From Candidatus Nanopelagicales bacterium (GTDB taxonomy: Bacteria > Actinomycetota > Actinomycetes > Nanopelagicales > Nanopelagicaceae), in NCBI GenBank assembly GCA_030834095.1, contig JAURGA010000006.1, forward strand, positions 1 to 56,781: DNA of 56,781 bases. The letters run 5' to 3'. The stretch's first letter is position 1, and each line of letters opens with the position of its first letter. Under the pieces are notes generated by a model. The model saw only the letters and a list, made by a program, of their open reading frames with translations. It did not search any database and was not told where the DNA came from. Below are positions 44,842 to 51,805 of the stretch, one piece after another. The translations under genes and the position numbers were made by a program.

Positions 44842-44965
44842 TACGGTCTGATAATTTTTTATATCGGCGATAAAAACTCCACATAAGAAGTGAGATTGAA
44901 GAAACCAAAAAAATCATTGTTAATGAGCCTGCGATACCGACATCAATCGTAGTTCTACCGTTCAT
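44828..44965 (-). CDS. 45-residue single-pass membrane protein ahead of SURF1
   Basis: Small ORF MNGRTTIDVGIAGSLTMIFL followed by VSSISLLMWSF and a basic/acidic tail (YRRYKKLSDRNDEK). It is one transmembrane helix with a positive-inside tail. TACAAT lies exactly 6 nt before the ATG (leaderless), and the TAA overlaps the SURF1 start, so it is the first cistron of the SURF1-DUF3817-uppS operon. A small oxidase-assembly accessory is conceivable (inference). Position and coupling argue that it is real. Confidence 0.7.
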   Translation of the reverse strand: MNGRTTIDVGIAGSLTMIFLVSSISLLMWSFYRRYKKLSDRNDEK

Positions 44966-44971
44966 GTGCAG

Positions 44972-44994
44972 ATTGTAATGAGATTACGTAGACT
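44972..44994. promoter_or_regulatory. Divergent leaderless -10 elements for the small SURF1-operon gene and DUF4307
   Basis: TACAAT (minus, 44977-44972) is 6 nt before the ATG at 44965. TAGACT (plus, 44989-44994) is 7 nt before the ATG at 45002. These two fix both start codons. Confidence 0.6.
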
Positions 44995-45001
44995 TAGGCC
45001 C

Positions 45002-45403
45002 ATGACCGAGCCGATTAAAAGCGACCCATATCTCAGCGAGCGCTATGGGATTTCAAAAGCTCGTTTTCCTAAGTGGCTAATAACCGCAATCCTAGTTTCA
45101 GTAATTGGTGGCGGCTGGCTGCTCTGGACGGCAAACCACTACACATATCCAGATATCAAATCAACGCTGATTTCATTTAAAGAGATTGATTCCAAGAGTA
45201 TTGAAATTCGTTATACGGTAGAAATCAAAGACCCAGGATCACAAGTAATCTGTCGCTTGGCAGCACGCGATTATGAATTAAACATTGTTGGCCAGATAGA
45301 TGACAAAATCCCACTTGGGACTTCAAGTGAAACCAGAATTATCCAAATTCCTACCCGATTAGCAGCGGTCAACGCTCAGATCGAATCTTGCTCGACTCTT
45401 TAG
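45002..45403 (+). CDS. DUF4307 membrane-anchored protein
   Basis: 133 residues from the ATG at 45002; the upstream in-frame Met at 44966 lies before the promoter. N-terminal YLSERYGISKARFPKW, one transmembrane helix (WLITAILVSVIGGGWLLWTA), then an extracytoplasmic beta-rich domain with two Cys (VICRLAARDYELN and QIESCSTL) that may form a disulfide. DUF4307 proteins typically precede greA in Actinobacteria, as here. Function unknown. Confidence 0.85.
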   Translation: MTEPIKSDPYLSERYGISKARFPKWLITAILVSVIGGGWLLWTANHYTYPDIKSTLISFKEIDSKSIEIRYTVEIKDPGSQVICRLAARDYELNIVGQIDDKIPLGTSSETRIIQIPTRLAAVNAQIESCSTL

Positions 45404-45432
45404 AGTTGATTTGGCTGTAAACTTCTCGCCTT

Positions 45433-45918
45433 ATGGCTATCGAACCTACCCAAACTTGGCTGACCCAAGAAGCTGCTGACCGTCTCGCTGCCGAATTGGC
45501 AGAACTTGAAGGTCCACGTCGCGCAGACATTGTTAAAAAGATTGAAGCTGCGCGCGCTGAAGGTGATTTAAAAGAGAACGGTGGCTATCACGCAGCGAAG
45601 GATGAACAGGGCAAAACTGAAGCGCGAATTCGCCAACTAAAGCACATGCTCGAAAATGCGCACATCGGAAATCCACCTGCTGGTGAATCTGGATTTGTTG
45701 GACTTGGAATGCTGGTCACCGTTGATATTGCTGGTGATGAAATGAAGTTTCTTCTGGGATCACGCGAAATCGCAAGTGGCGATGTCGATGTCTACAGCGA
45801 AAAATCCCCACTAGGTGCAGCAGTTCTCGGTGCAAAAATTGGTGACACAGTTACATACACTGCGCCAAATGGCCGCGAAATAAGCGTTGCAGTTTTAGAA
45901 GCTAAGAACTTCTTCTAA
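45433..45918 (+). CDS. greA: Transcription elongation factor GreA
   Basis: 161 residues: N-terminal coiled coil (WLTQEAADRLAAELAELEG, with RAEGDLKENGGYHAAKDEQG carrying the acidic tip residues) and the C-terminal FKBP-like domain (VDVYSEKSPLGAAVLGAKIG, then YTAPNGREISVAVLEAKNF). It rescues backtracked RNA polymerase by stimulating transcript cleavage. The N-terminal TQEAADRLAAEL form is the actinobacterial type. TAAACT 10 nt before the ATG suggests a very short leader. Confidence 0.95.
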   Translation: MAIEPTQTWLTQEAADRLAAELAELEGPRRADIVKKIEAARAEGDLKENGGYHAAKDEQGKTEARIRQLKHMLENAHIGNPPAGESGFVGLGMLVTVDIAGDEMKFLLGSREIASGDVDVYSEKSPLGAAVLGAKIGDTVTYTAPNGREISVAVLEAKNFF

Positions 45919-45936
45919 ACATTTCTGCTTTCTAGA

Positions 45937-46740
45937 TTACTTACTTACCCTTACATACTTGCGCACACTTATAGGCGCAAAAATTGCAACTAGTAGGACC
46001 ATATAAATCAGCGACATCAGAATTGGATTCTGACTTGGCCAAGAATTAGCAGTAGCACCAAATATATTTTCGGTTCCAAAGAGCTCGCGACAGGCAGCAA
46101 CCATCGTCGAGACCGGATTCCATTCCGCAAAATACTGCAACGCCTTTGGCATTCCGGTTGTTGGTGCAAATGCATTTGATAAGAAGGTTAGCGGAAATAC
46201 CGTCATGAAAACTAAGTTCTGGGCTACTCGCTCTTCCCGAACTGATAATCCAATTAGGACGCCAATCCATGACATTGAATATCCAAAAGCTAATAAGAAT
46301 AGGAAGCCGAGAAAAATCTTTACCGGTCCACTGCTTGGTCGCCAACCAACAAGAAATCCAACTAGTCCCATAACAATGAGAGTCACAACGTTCTGCAAAG
46401 TGTCACCAACAGTGCGGCCAATTACTACTGCAGATCTTGAAATCGGTAGCGATCTAAAGCGATCGATCAAGCCCTTTTGCATATCAGCAGCTAAACCAAC
46501 GGCGGTCGCGGCAAGGGTAAATGCAACGGTTTGCACGAAGATTCCCGGCATCAATAATTGAACATATCCACCCTCGACACCTGAATCAATTGCACCACCA
46601 AAAACGTAGCGGAAGAGAAGAACGAACATCGCTGGCTGAATCGTTGCAAAGATCAATACTTCAGGTATTCGAATCAACTGAAGTAGTTGACGCTTAGTTA
46701 TGACAAGGAAATCACCTACGCTTTGCAGCATGTTTTCCAC
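45937..46740 (-). CDS. ABC-2 type permease, DrrB-like
   Basis: 267 residues with about six transmembrane segments and the ABC-2 signature region (MPGIFVQTVAFTLAATAVGL, with DRFRSLPISRSAVVIGRTVG, and LTFLSNAFAPTTGMPKALQY). It pairs with the ATPase encoded immediately upstream; the genes overlap by 29 bp. The family exports drugs (daunorubicin type) or lipids. No biosynthetic genes are nearby, so the substrate is unknown. Confidence 0.9.
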   Translation of the reverse strand: MENMLQSVGDFLVITKRQLLQLIRIPEVLIFATIQPAMFVLLFRYVFGGAIDSGVEGGYVQLLMPGIFVQTVAFTLAATAVGLAADMQKGLIDRFRSLPISRSAVVIGRTVGDTLQNVVTLIVMGLVGFLVGWRPSSGPVKIFLGFLFLLAFGYSMSWIGVLIGLSVREERVAQNLVFMTVFPLTFLSNAFAPTTGMPKALQYFAEWNPVSTMVAACRELFGTENIFGATANSWPSQNPILMSLIYMVLLVAIFAPISVRKYVRVSK

Positions 46741-47701
46741 CTACTTCCTCATCTGAAACTACTTCTGCAACATGGCCAGTCAAAGATATGAATACATCGT
46801 CTAGCGAAGGTCGCTTCAAGCCAATATCGAGTGGATGAATTTTGGCATCATCCAATAAGCGAAGAACCTGGATTAACGAGGCACTTCCATTGCTGACAGG
46901 TGCAGATATTTTGCGGATTCCAGAATCTACAGTTGGCGTTGTTCCAGAAACTTGTTCAACCAGTTTACTTGCAGTCGCAATCTGATCAACCTCAACAGTT
47001 ATCTCTAAACGTTCGCCACCCACTTGATTCTTTAATTCATCAGCTGTACCACGGGCAATAACTTTTCCGGTATCAATTACCGCGATTGAATCTGCAAGAT
47101 GATCTGCCTCTTCCAAATACTGTGTAGTCAAAAGCAGCGTTACGCCACCCTTAACAAGTTCGTCGATTACTTCCCACATCTCCATACGACCTCGTGGATC
47201 TAGCCCAGTCGTTGGTTCGTCTAGAAATAAAACTTTTGGCTTAACAATTAAAGAAGCTGCTAAATCCAGACGCCTGCGCATACCGCCAGAGTAAGTTCTA
47301 ATTGGACGCTTTGCGGCATCGATTAATGAAAACTTCTCGAGCAACTCTTCGGCCCGTTTCTTTGATGCTGCAGAATTCAAATGGTACAAACGACCGAACA
47401 TGGTTAAGTTATCCCAGCCAGTAAGCGTTTCATCAAGTGCTGCATATTGACCAGATAGCCCAATTATTTTCCGAACTTCATCTGGATGTTTTAAAACATC
47501 GATTCCTGCGACAGTTGCACTTCCACTATCTGGCGTCAATAACGTTGCAAGAACTCGAACTGTTGTTGTTTTTCCGGCGCCATTAGGGCCAAGCAAGCCA
47601 AGCACTGTTCCCTCTTCAACTTCAAGACTCAACCCATCAAGGGCTTTAACAGCACCCTTGTCGTAGGTTTTGACCAATTCTTGCGCGATGATGGACTTCA
47701 T
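46712..47701 (-). CDS. ABC transporter ATP-binding protein, DrrA-like
   Basis: 329 residues. Walker A GLLGPNGAGKTTTVRVLATL, signature YSGGMRRRLDLAASL, Walker B KVLFLDEPTTGLDP, H-loop TTQYLEEADHLAD, and the DrrA-type C-terminal extension (RPSLDDVFISLTGHVAEVVS). The C-terminus is basic (GKHAAKRR). It energises the DrrB-like permease downstream. The gene is divergent from the DHA2 exporter, so this segment is rich in efflux functions. Confidence 0.92.
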   Translation of the reverse strand: MKSIIAQELVKTYDKGAVKALDGLSLEVEEGTVLGLLGPNGAGKTTTVRVLATLLTPDSGSATVAGIDVLKHPDEVRKIIGLSGQYAALDETLTGWDNLTMFGRLYHLNSAASKKRAEELLEKFSLIDAAKRPIRTYSGGMRRRLDLAASLIVKPKVLFLDEPTTGLDPRGRMEMWEVIDELVKGGVTLLLTTQYLEEADHLADSIAVIDTGKVIARGTADELKNQVGGERLEITVEVDQIATASKLVEQVSGTTPTVDSGIRKISAPVSNGSASLIQVLRLLDDAKIHPLDIGLKRPSLDDVFISLTGHVAEVVSDEEVGGKHAAKRR

Positions 47702-47738
47702 AACCTCACCCTATTACTCGATTGCTATTGCCGCATAG

Positions 47739-47744
47739 TAAACT
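47739..47744 (+). promoter_or_regulatory. -10 element of leaderless DHA2 exporter gene
   Basis: TAAACT lies 7 nt before the GTG at 47752, which supports that GTG over the in-frame TTG at 47722. Confidence 0.5.
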
Positions 47745-47751
47745 CACAAAG

Positions 47752-49371
47752 GTGTCTAGTAAAAATTCAAATAAGAACGATGTAGCCCCGAAAAGTCTCA
47801 CACACAAAGAAATTATGTTCGTATTAAGCGGACTCATGGTTGGTCTGCTACTTGCAGCCCTAGATCAAACAATTGTTTCAACTGCTCTTAAAAGTATCGT
47901 TGAAGATTTTGATGGCCTTGCTCATTACACCTGGGTTGTGACTGCGTATCTTCTAACATCAACCGCATCAACACCGCTCTACGGAAAAATTTCTGATCTA
48001 TATGGCAGACGACCAGTTTTCCAATTCGCAATTATTACTTTCTTGATTGGCTCTTTCGCAGCCGGTGCTGCAACAAGTATGGAACAGCTCATTGCTTTTC
48101 GTGCGGTTCAAGGACTTGGTGCTGGTGGCTTAATGTCACTTACCTTCGTGATAATCGGTGACATTATTTCTCCGCGCGAACGCGGAAAGTATCAGGGCTA
48201 CTTCGGTGGCGTCTGGGGACTCTCGTCGGTTGCTGGTCCACTTCTAGGTGGTTATTTCTCAGACCATGCTCAGATTCTTGGAGTTAGTGGCTGGCGCTGG
48301 ATTTTTTACATAAATCTCCCATTTGGAATCGCAGCCTTGATTCTCACTTCAATCTTTCTGCATATTCCAAAGGTTAAGCGCGAACATAGTATTGATTATC
48401 TCGGAGCCTTACTTTTAGTTTCTGGAGTCTCGTCGTTACTACTAGGACTCTCGGTTTACGGACCGCAAGATGGCTGGCAAAATTCAAAAACCCTACTAAC
48501 CATTGCTGCAGCAATTGTTTTGATGCTGCTCTTTATTTTTCAAGAAAGTCGAGCTAAAGAACCAATCATTCCGCTTACACTCTTTAAGAATCACACATTC
48601 TCGGTTACCTCTGTTATGGCTTTTATTATTGGTGCCGGAATGTTTGGCGCAATAATTATGCTGCCGCTCTATCTACAAATAGTTAAGGGCGATTCTGCAA
48701 CTTCAGCAGGACTTAAGTTAATTCCATTCATGATCGGCATTGTTTCGATGTCGATAGTGAGCGGAAAACTAATTACTAAGCACGGCCACTACAAGCATTT
48801 TCCAATTATGGGACTCTCACTTATGACTGTCGGACTTTTCATGCTTTCAACGTTGACACAGACCACACCATTTTGGCAGCTAGCAAGCTATGGAATTTTC
48901 GTTGGTGCTGGCCTTGGACTATCGATGCAGACCATAGTGATTGCTTTACAGAATTCAGTTGAATTCAGAGATCTAGGAGTCGCAACAAGTGCAAATACTT
49001 TCTTCAGATCAATCGGAGCAACGATGGGTGTTGCACTATTCGGAACTGTTTATGCAAGTCGATTAGCACATAATTTACCAATCGAGATTGAAAAACTGAG
49101 GGCAAGTAATCCAGCTGCTTTGGTTGGTGCAACGCCTGAAAAATTTGAAGCCCTGAAAGAGAACACTGCGGTTCTTCAAACTTTCACTCCAGAACTGCAA
49201 GCTGGGATTATTAACGCATTTGTAAATTCATTCCATGTTGTTTTCTTAACTTCGGTTCCAATAACCATTATTGGATTCTTCATTGCACTTATACTCCGCG
49301 AAACCCCACTCCGCACTGGTGTTGGACATCAGGCGGCTAAGGAAGAAGCGGCGGGCGAGGCACTTGGCTAA
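47752..49371 (+). CDS. MFS drug exporter, DHA2 (14-helix, EmrB/QacA) family
   Basis: About 539 residues with 14 predicted helices. Motifs: LDQTIVSTALKSI (helix 1), the loop GKISDLYGRRPVFQ (motif A), RAVQGLGAGGLMSL (motif B), and VWGLSSVAGPLLGG followed by WRWIFYINLPFG (motif C and the DHA2-specific segment). Proton-driven efflux of toxic compounds is expected. The GTG start at 47752 is chosen from the -10 element. The last 8 bp overlap a second MFS gene. Confidence 0.92.
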   Translation: MSSKNSNKNDVAPKSLTHKEIMFVLSGLMVGLLLAALDQTIVSTALKSIVEDFDGLAHYTWVVTAYLLTSTASTPLYGKISDLYGRRPVFQFAIITFLIGSFAAGAATSMEQLIAFRAVQGLGAGGLMSLTFVIIGDIISPRERGKYQGYFGGVWGLSSVAGPLLGGYFSDHAQILGVSGWRWIFYINLPFGIAALILTSIFLHIPKVKREHSIDYLGALLLVSGVSSLLLGLSVYGPQDGWQNSKTLLTIAAAIVLMLLFIFQESRAKEPIIPLTLFKNHTFSVTSVMAFIIGAGMFGAIIMLPLYLQIVKGDSATSAGLKLIPFMIGIVSMSIVSGKLITKHGHYKHFPIMGLSLMTVGLFMLSTLTQTTPFWQLASYGIFVGAGLGLSMQTIVIALQNSVEFRDLGVATSANTFFRSIGATMGVALFGTVYASRLAHNLPIEIEKLRASNPAALVGATPEKFEALKENTAVLQTFTPELQAGIINAFVNSFHVVFLTSVPITIIGFFIALILRETPLRTGVGHQAAKEEAAGEALG

Positions 49372-50563
49372 AAAAATTAAGGAGAATCTATTACCAAGAG
49401 AGGTTTATGTCCTCTCTTCCGTAGCTTTCTTCGTCGCTCTTGGGTATGGAATGGTTATTCCAGCAATTCCACTTTTCGCAAAATCGTTTCAGGTAAACAA
49501 TGCACAAATCGGTGCAATTATTTCGGCTTTTGCTCTCGCCAGATTTGCTATGGGACTTCCGGCCGGAAAGTTAATTGATATTTTCGGGGAACGTCGAATT
49601 CAAACAACTGGCCTGATGCTAGTTGCGGTTTCATCTTTTGCATCTGGTCTAGCAACAACGTATTGGCAACTACTTATTTTTCGCGCCCTTGGTGGCATCG
49701 GTTCAGTTATGTTCTCGGTCTCAGCAAGCTCACTTTTAATGAGATCCGTTGATGACAGCATCAGAGGGCGCGCGCAATCAACCTATAACGGGGGCTTCCT
49801 AATCGGCGCAGTTGCTGGCCCAGCATTTGGTGGAATTCTCTCAGTTATCTCGCTTCGAGTTCCATTCTTTGTTTATGCATTTACCCTGGTCGCCGGAGCT
49901 TTCATTACTTCATTCTTCTTATCTGAAAAACGTCTAGGTAGGTCAATAAAAAATATTCAAGATCCAGAAGATCGAATTTTGCTTAGGGAAGCGCTAAAAA
50001 GTTATCCATTTTTAGCAGCAATGGCTATTTCATTCTTAGCAAACTGGGTTCTCTTTGGAATGCGAAATACTATTTTGCCACTTTTTGCTGAAGAGAAACT
50101 TGGTGCTTCAAATACAGTAATTGGGCTTGGCTTTACAGTTGCCGCAATCGTTCAAGGAATCGCACTGGTATATGTTGGAAAAATTTCAGATTTTCATGGG
50201 CGCAAATTTGCCCTAATGCTTGGTTCATTTGTAATGCTGACCGGTATTGCAACCATAATTGTTTCTCAACACTGGTGGTATTACATCTTGGCGATGGCTT
50301 TATTTGGAATCGGTGGTGCCTTTGAAGGAGTCGGAGCATCTGCACTTATTGGCGATCTCTTTGGTGGAAAAGGTGGCCGAGTTATCGCGCTATTCCAGAT
50401 GGCCGGAGACTTAGGAAATATCATCAGCCCGGTTTTGCTTGGCTGGTTAGTGGATGCATACTCTTATCGCCCCGCATTTATAGCAACAGCAGCAGTGTTT
50501 TCATTAACACTGCTGCTGTCAGCAAAGATGCCAGAAACTAGAAAGCTAAATCAGCAAAACTAG
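49364..50563 (+). CDS. MFS transporter, DHA1-like 12-helix exporter
   Basis: About 399 residues with 12 helices. Motifs: YGMVIPAIPLFAKSF, GKLIDIFGERRIQTTGL (motif A), RALGGIGSVMFSVSASSLLM, and GGFLIGAVAGPAFGGIL (motif C). The start is inferred as TTG at 49364, overlapping the upstream stop by 8 bp with GCGAGG before it; the frame has no stop back to 49271. It is coupled to the DHA2 gene, so the two exporters are co-expressed. The stop lies in a 10-bp duplication shared with the next convergent gene. Confidence 0.88.
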   Translation: MAKKIKENLLPREVYVLSSVAFFVALGYGMVIPAIPLFAKSFQVNNAQIGAIISAFALARFAMGLPAGKLIDIFGERRIQTTGLMLVAVSSFASGLATTYWQLLIFRALGGIGSVMFSVSASSLLMRSVDDSIRGRAQSTYNGGFLIGAVAGPAFGGILSVISLRVPFFVYAFTLVAGAFITSFFLSEKRLGRSIKNIQDPEDRILLREALKSYPFLAAMAISFLANWVLFGMRNTILPLFAEEKLGASNTVIGLGFTVAAIVQGIALVYVGKISDFHGRKFALMLGSFVMLTGIATIIVSQHWWYYILAMALFGIGGAFEGVGASALIGDLFGGKGGRVIALFQMAGDLGNIISPVLLGWLVDAYSYRPAFIATAAVFSLTLLLSAKMPETRKLNQQN

Positions 50564-50578
50564 TCACGACTAGTCACG
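50559..50578. repeat. 10-bp duplication carrying both stop codons of the MFS/Bax-inhibitor convergent pair
   Basis: Two copies of ACTAGTCACG in tandem. The first contains the plus-strand TAG of the MFS gene (50561-50563). The second contains the minus-strand TAG of the Bax-inhibitor gene (50572-50570). CTAG is its own reverse complement, so each copy offers TAG on both strands. Confidence 0.92.
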
Positions 50579-51358
50579 TCGAAGTATTGAGATTAACCGC
50601 AATACTTCAAGGTAAAGCCAGACGATTGTGACCATAAGCCCAAAGCCTGCACGCCATGATTGTTCTTGTGGCGCGCCACTAGCAATCATCTTTTCAATCT
50701 GATCAAAATCTAGAACCAAGAAGAATGTTGCAAGTGCTACACCAGCAACTGCAAGTAGGGGTCCGAGACCAGATAGTCCGTATAGACCCATTCCATTTCC
50801 AAGCCCAAAGAATGAACCAATCAAAGATCCAACTGCAAGAATCAAGTATCCGAATAGTGCACCAATCAAAACCCGAGTGAACTTTGGAGTTACGCGAATT
50901 CGCTTGCTCTTATATGCCCAAAGAACACCGGCAATTGCAGCGATTGTTGCAACAAGTGCTTGTCCAACAATTCCGTCATATGCAGTTTCATACATCTGGC
51001 TCAGTGTTCCGAGTGCCAAACCTTGAAGCGCTGCATAAGTAATTGTTAGGCCCGGCTTAATTTTCTGTGAAAATGAAAGATATAAACCAAGTCCCATTGC
51101 GCCAAGGAAACCAATTAGAAGTGCGCCGCCACCAAGTTGAAGTGTCCATGCAAGGGCACCAACACCAACTAATACTGCAAATAGAAGTGCAGTGCGAGCA
51201 ACAACATCATCAATTGTCATACGTCCTGTGCGAATTGAAGATGCAGCAGGCGCGTTATAAAGATCATTTAATTCTTCTGTTGATGGTGCGACAGCTGTTC
51301 CGCCACGATTTTCGAGAGCGGCATATCCGCGTTTGAAAACTGGGTTCGAACTTTGCAT
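50570..51358 (-). CDS. Bax inhibitor-1/YccA family membrane protein
   Basis: 262 residues: a hydrophilic N-terminus with RGGTAVAPSTEELNDLYNAP, then seven hydrophobic helices ending FFLVLDFDQIEKMIASGAPQ, followed by GFGLMVTIVWLYLEVLRLIS. The LDFDQIE box and the seven-helix layout define the actinobacterial Bax-inhibitor-1-like family, thought to act as proton or calcium leak channels. AGGAGAAATA precedes the ATG. A consensus SigH promoter and an 11-position hairpin lie in the leader, which suggests thiol-oxidative stress control. Confidence 0.9.
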   Translation of the reverse strand: MQSSNPVFKRGYAALENRGGTAVAPSTEELNDLYNAPAASSIRTGRMTIDDVVARTALLFAVLVGVGALAWTLQLGGGALLIGFLGAMGLGLYLSFSQKIKPGLTITYAALQGLALGTLSQMYETAYDGIVGQALVATIAAIAGVLWAYKSKRIRVTPKFTRVLIGALFGYLILAVGSLIGSFFGLGNGMGLYGLSGLGPLLAVAGVALATFFLVLDFDQIEKMIASGAPQEQSWRAGFGLMVTIVWLYLEVLRLISILRRD

Positions 51359-51393
51359 TATTTCTCCTGTTTGCTAGTGGGGTAATTTGGTAT

Positions 51394-51421
51394 TGCAGGC
51401 ATTTTTCTCAAAATTCCTGCA
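51394..51421 (-). other. Hairpin at the predicted 5' end of the Bax-inhibitor mRNA
   Basis: TGCAGG and ATTTT pair with AAAAT and CCTGCA across one mismatch, with a 4-nt loop. The hairpin begins within a few nt of the transcription start expected from the upstream SigH-type promoter, so the mRNA would begin with a stem-loop. Confidence 0.6.
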
Positions 51422-51430
51422 ATAACTATA

Positions 51431-51456
51431 AACATAATTTGGGCCTTTGGTATTCC
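51431..51456 (-). promoter_or_regulatory. SigH/SigR-type promoter upstream of the Bax-inhibitor gene
   Basis: GGAAT (51456-51452), exactly 18 nt, then GTT (51433-51431) on the minus strand. The coding start is about 73 nt downstream, the same layout as at sigH. Confidence 0.55.
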
Positions 51457-51540
51457 GCCAAGCCTAATCGTTGCGAAAATCCGCGCTCAAAACCTTAAAA
51501 ATCACTTAGAAACACTGAAGGAGCCTGATCGGTGAACTAC

Positions 51541-51777
51541 CTACCCAGCCCTTGCCCCGCTTCTTCTATTTACGAAGTAGGTATCTGAGGTTCTCTCTGT
51601 TCCGATGTATGAGGGATCAGTTGGATTGAGCGTCACAGATATGGTCACAAAACCTCTAGTAGATGGGCGGTAGGAGCAGGTAGCAATAATGTTTGGTGCG
51701 CTAGTGATCGTGGCGCTAACGCTGGTGGTTGAGATATTGATAGTTGTATCTGCTGACTGCGCTGCAAGGTAATTCAC
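51541..51777 (-). pseudogene. Chimeric 3' remnant of an Ig-like surface protein gene
   Basis: The 78-codon frame is a fusion. NYLAAQSADTTINISTTSVS matches the protein encoded at the right edge of the window, and SAPNIIATCSYRPSTRGFVT onward matches the C-terminus of the 587-residue protein at 53605-55368. About 40 residues normally between these parts (PGALTYRQAK through VIPxCKKK) are missing. There is no signal peptide, and the only start is a GTG inside a domain. It lies 28 bp beyond the stop of the next glycine-rich gene. A translated product is unlikely to be exported. Confidence 0.8.
51635..51702. repeat. 68-bp direct repeat, copy 1
   Basis: Identical over 68 bp to 53699-53766, with good similarity continuing to the gene ends on the left side. 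It is part of the C-terminal domain coding sequence. The two copies flank the 496-residue glycine-rich gene and the tRNA fragment. Confidence 0.9.
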
Positions 51778-51805
51778 TCATTGCAACGAGGCCTGCTGTT
51801 TAATA

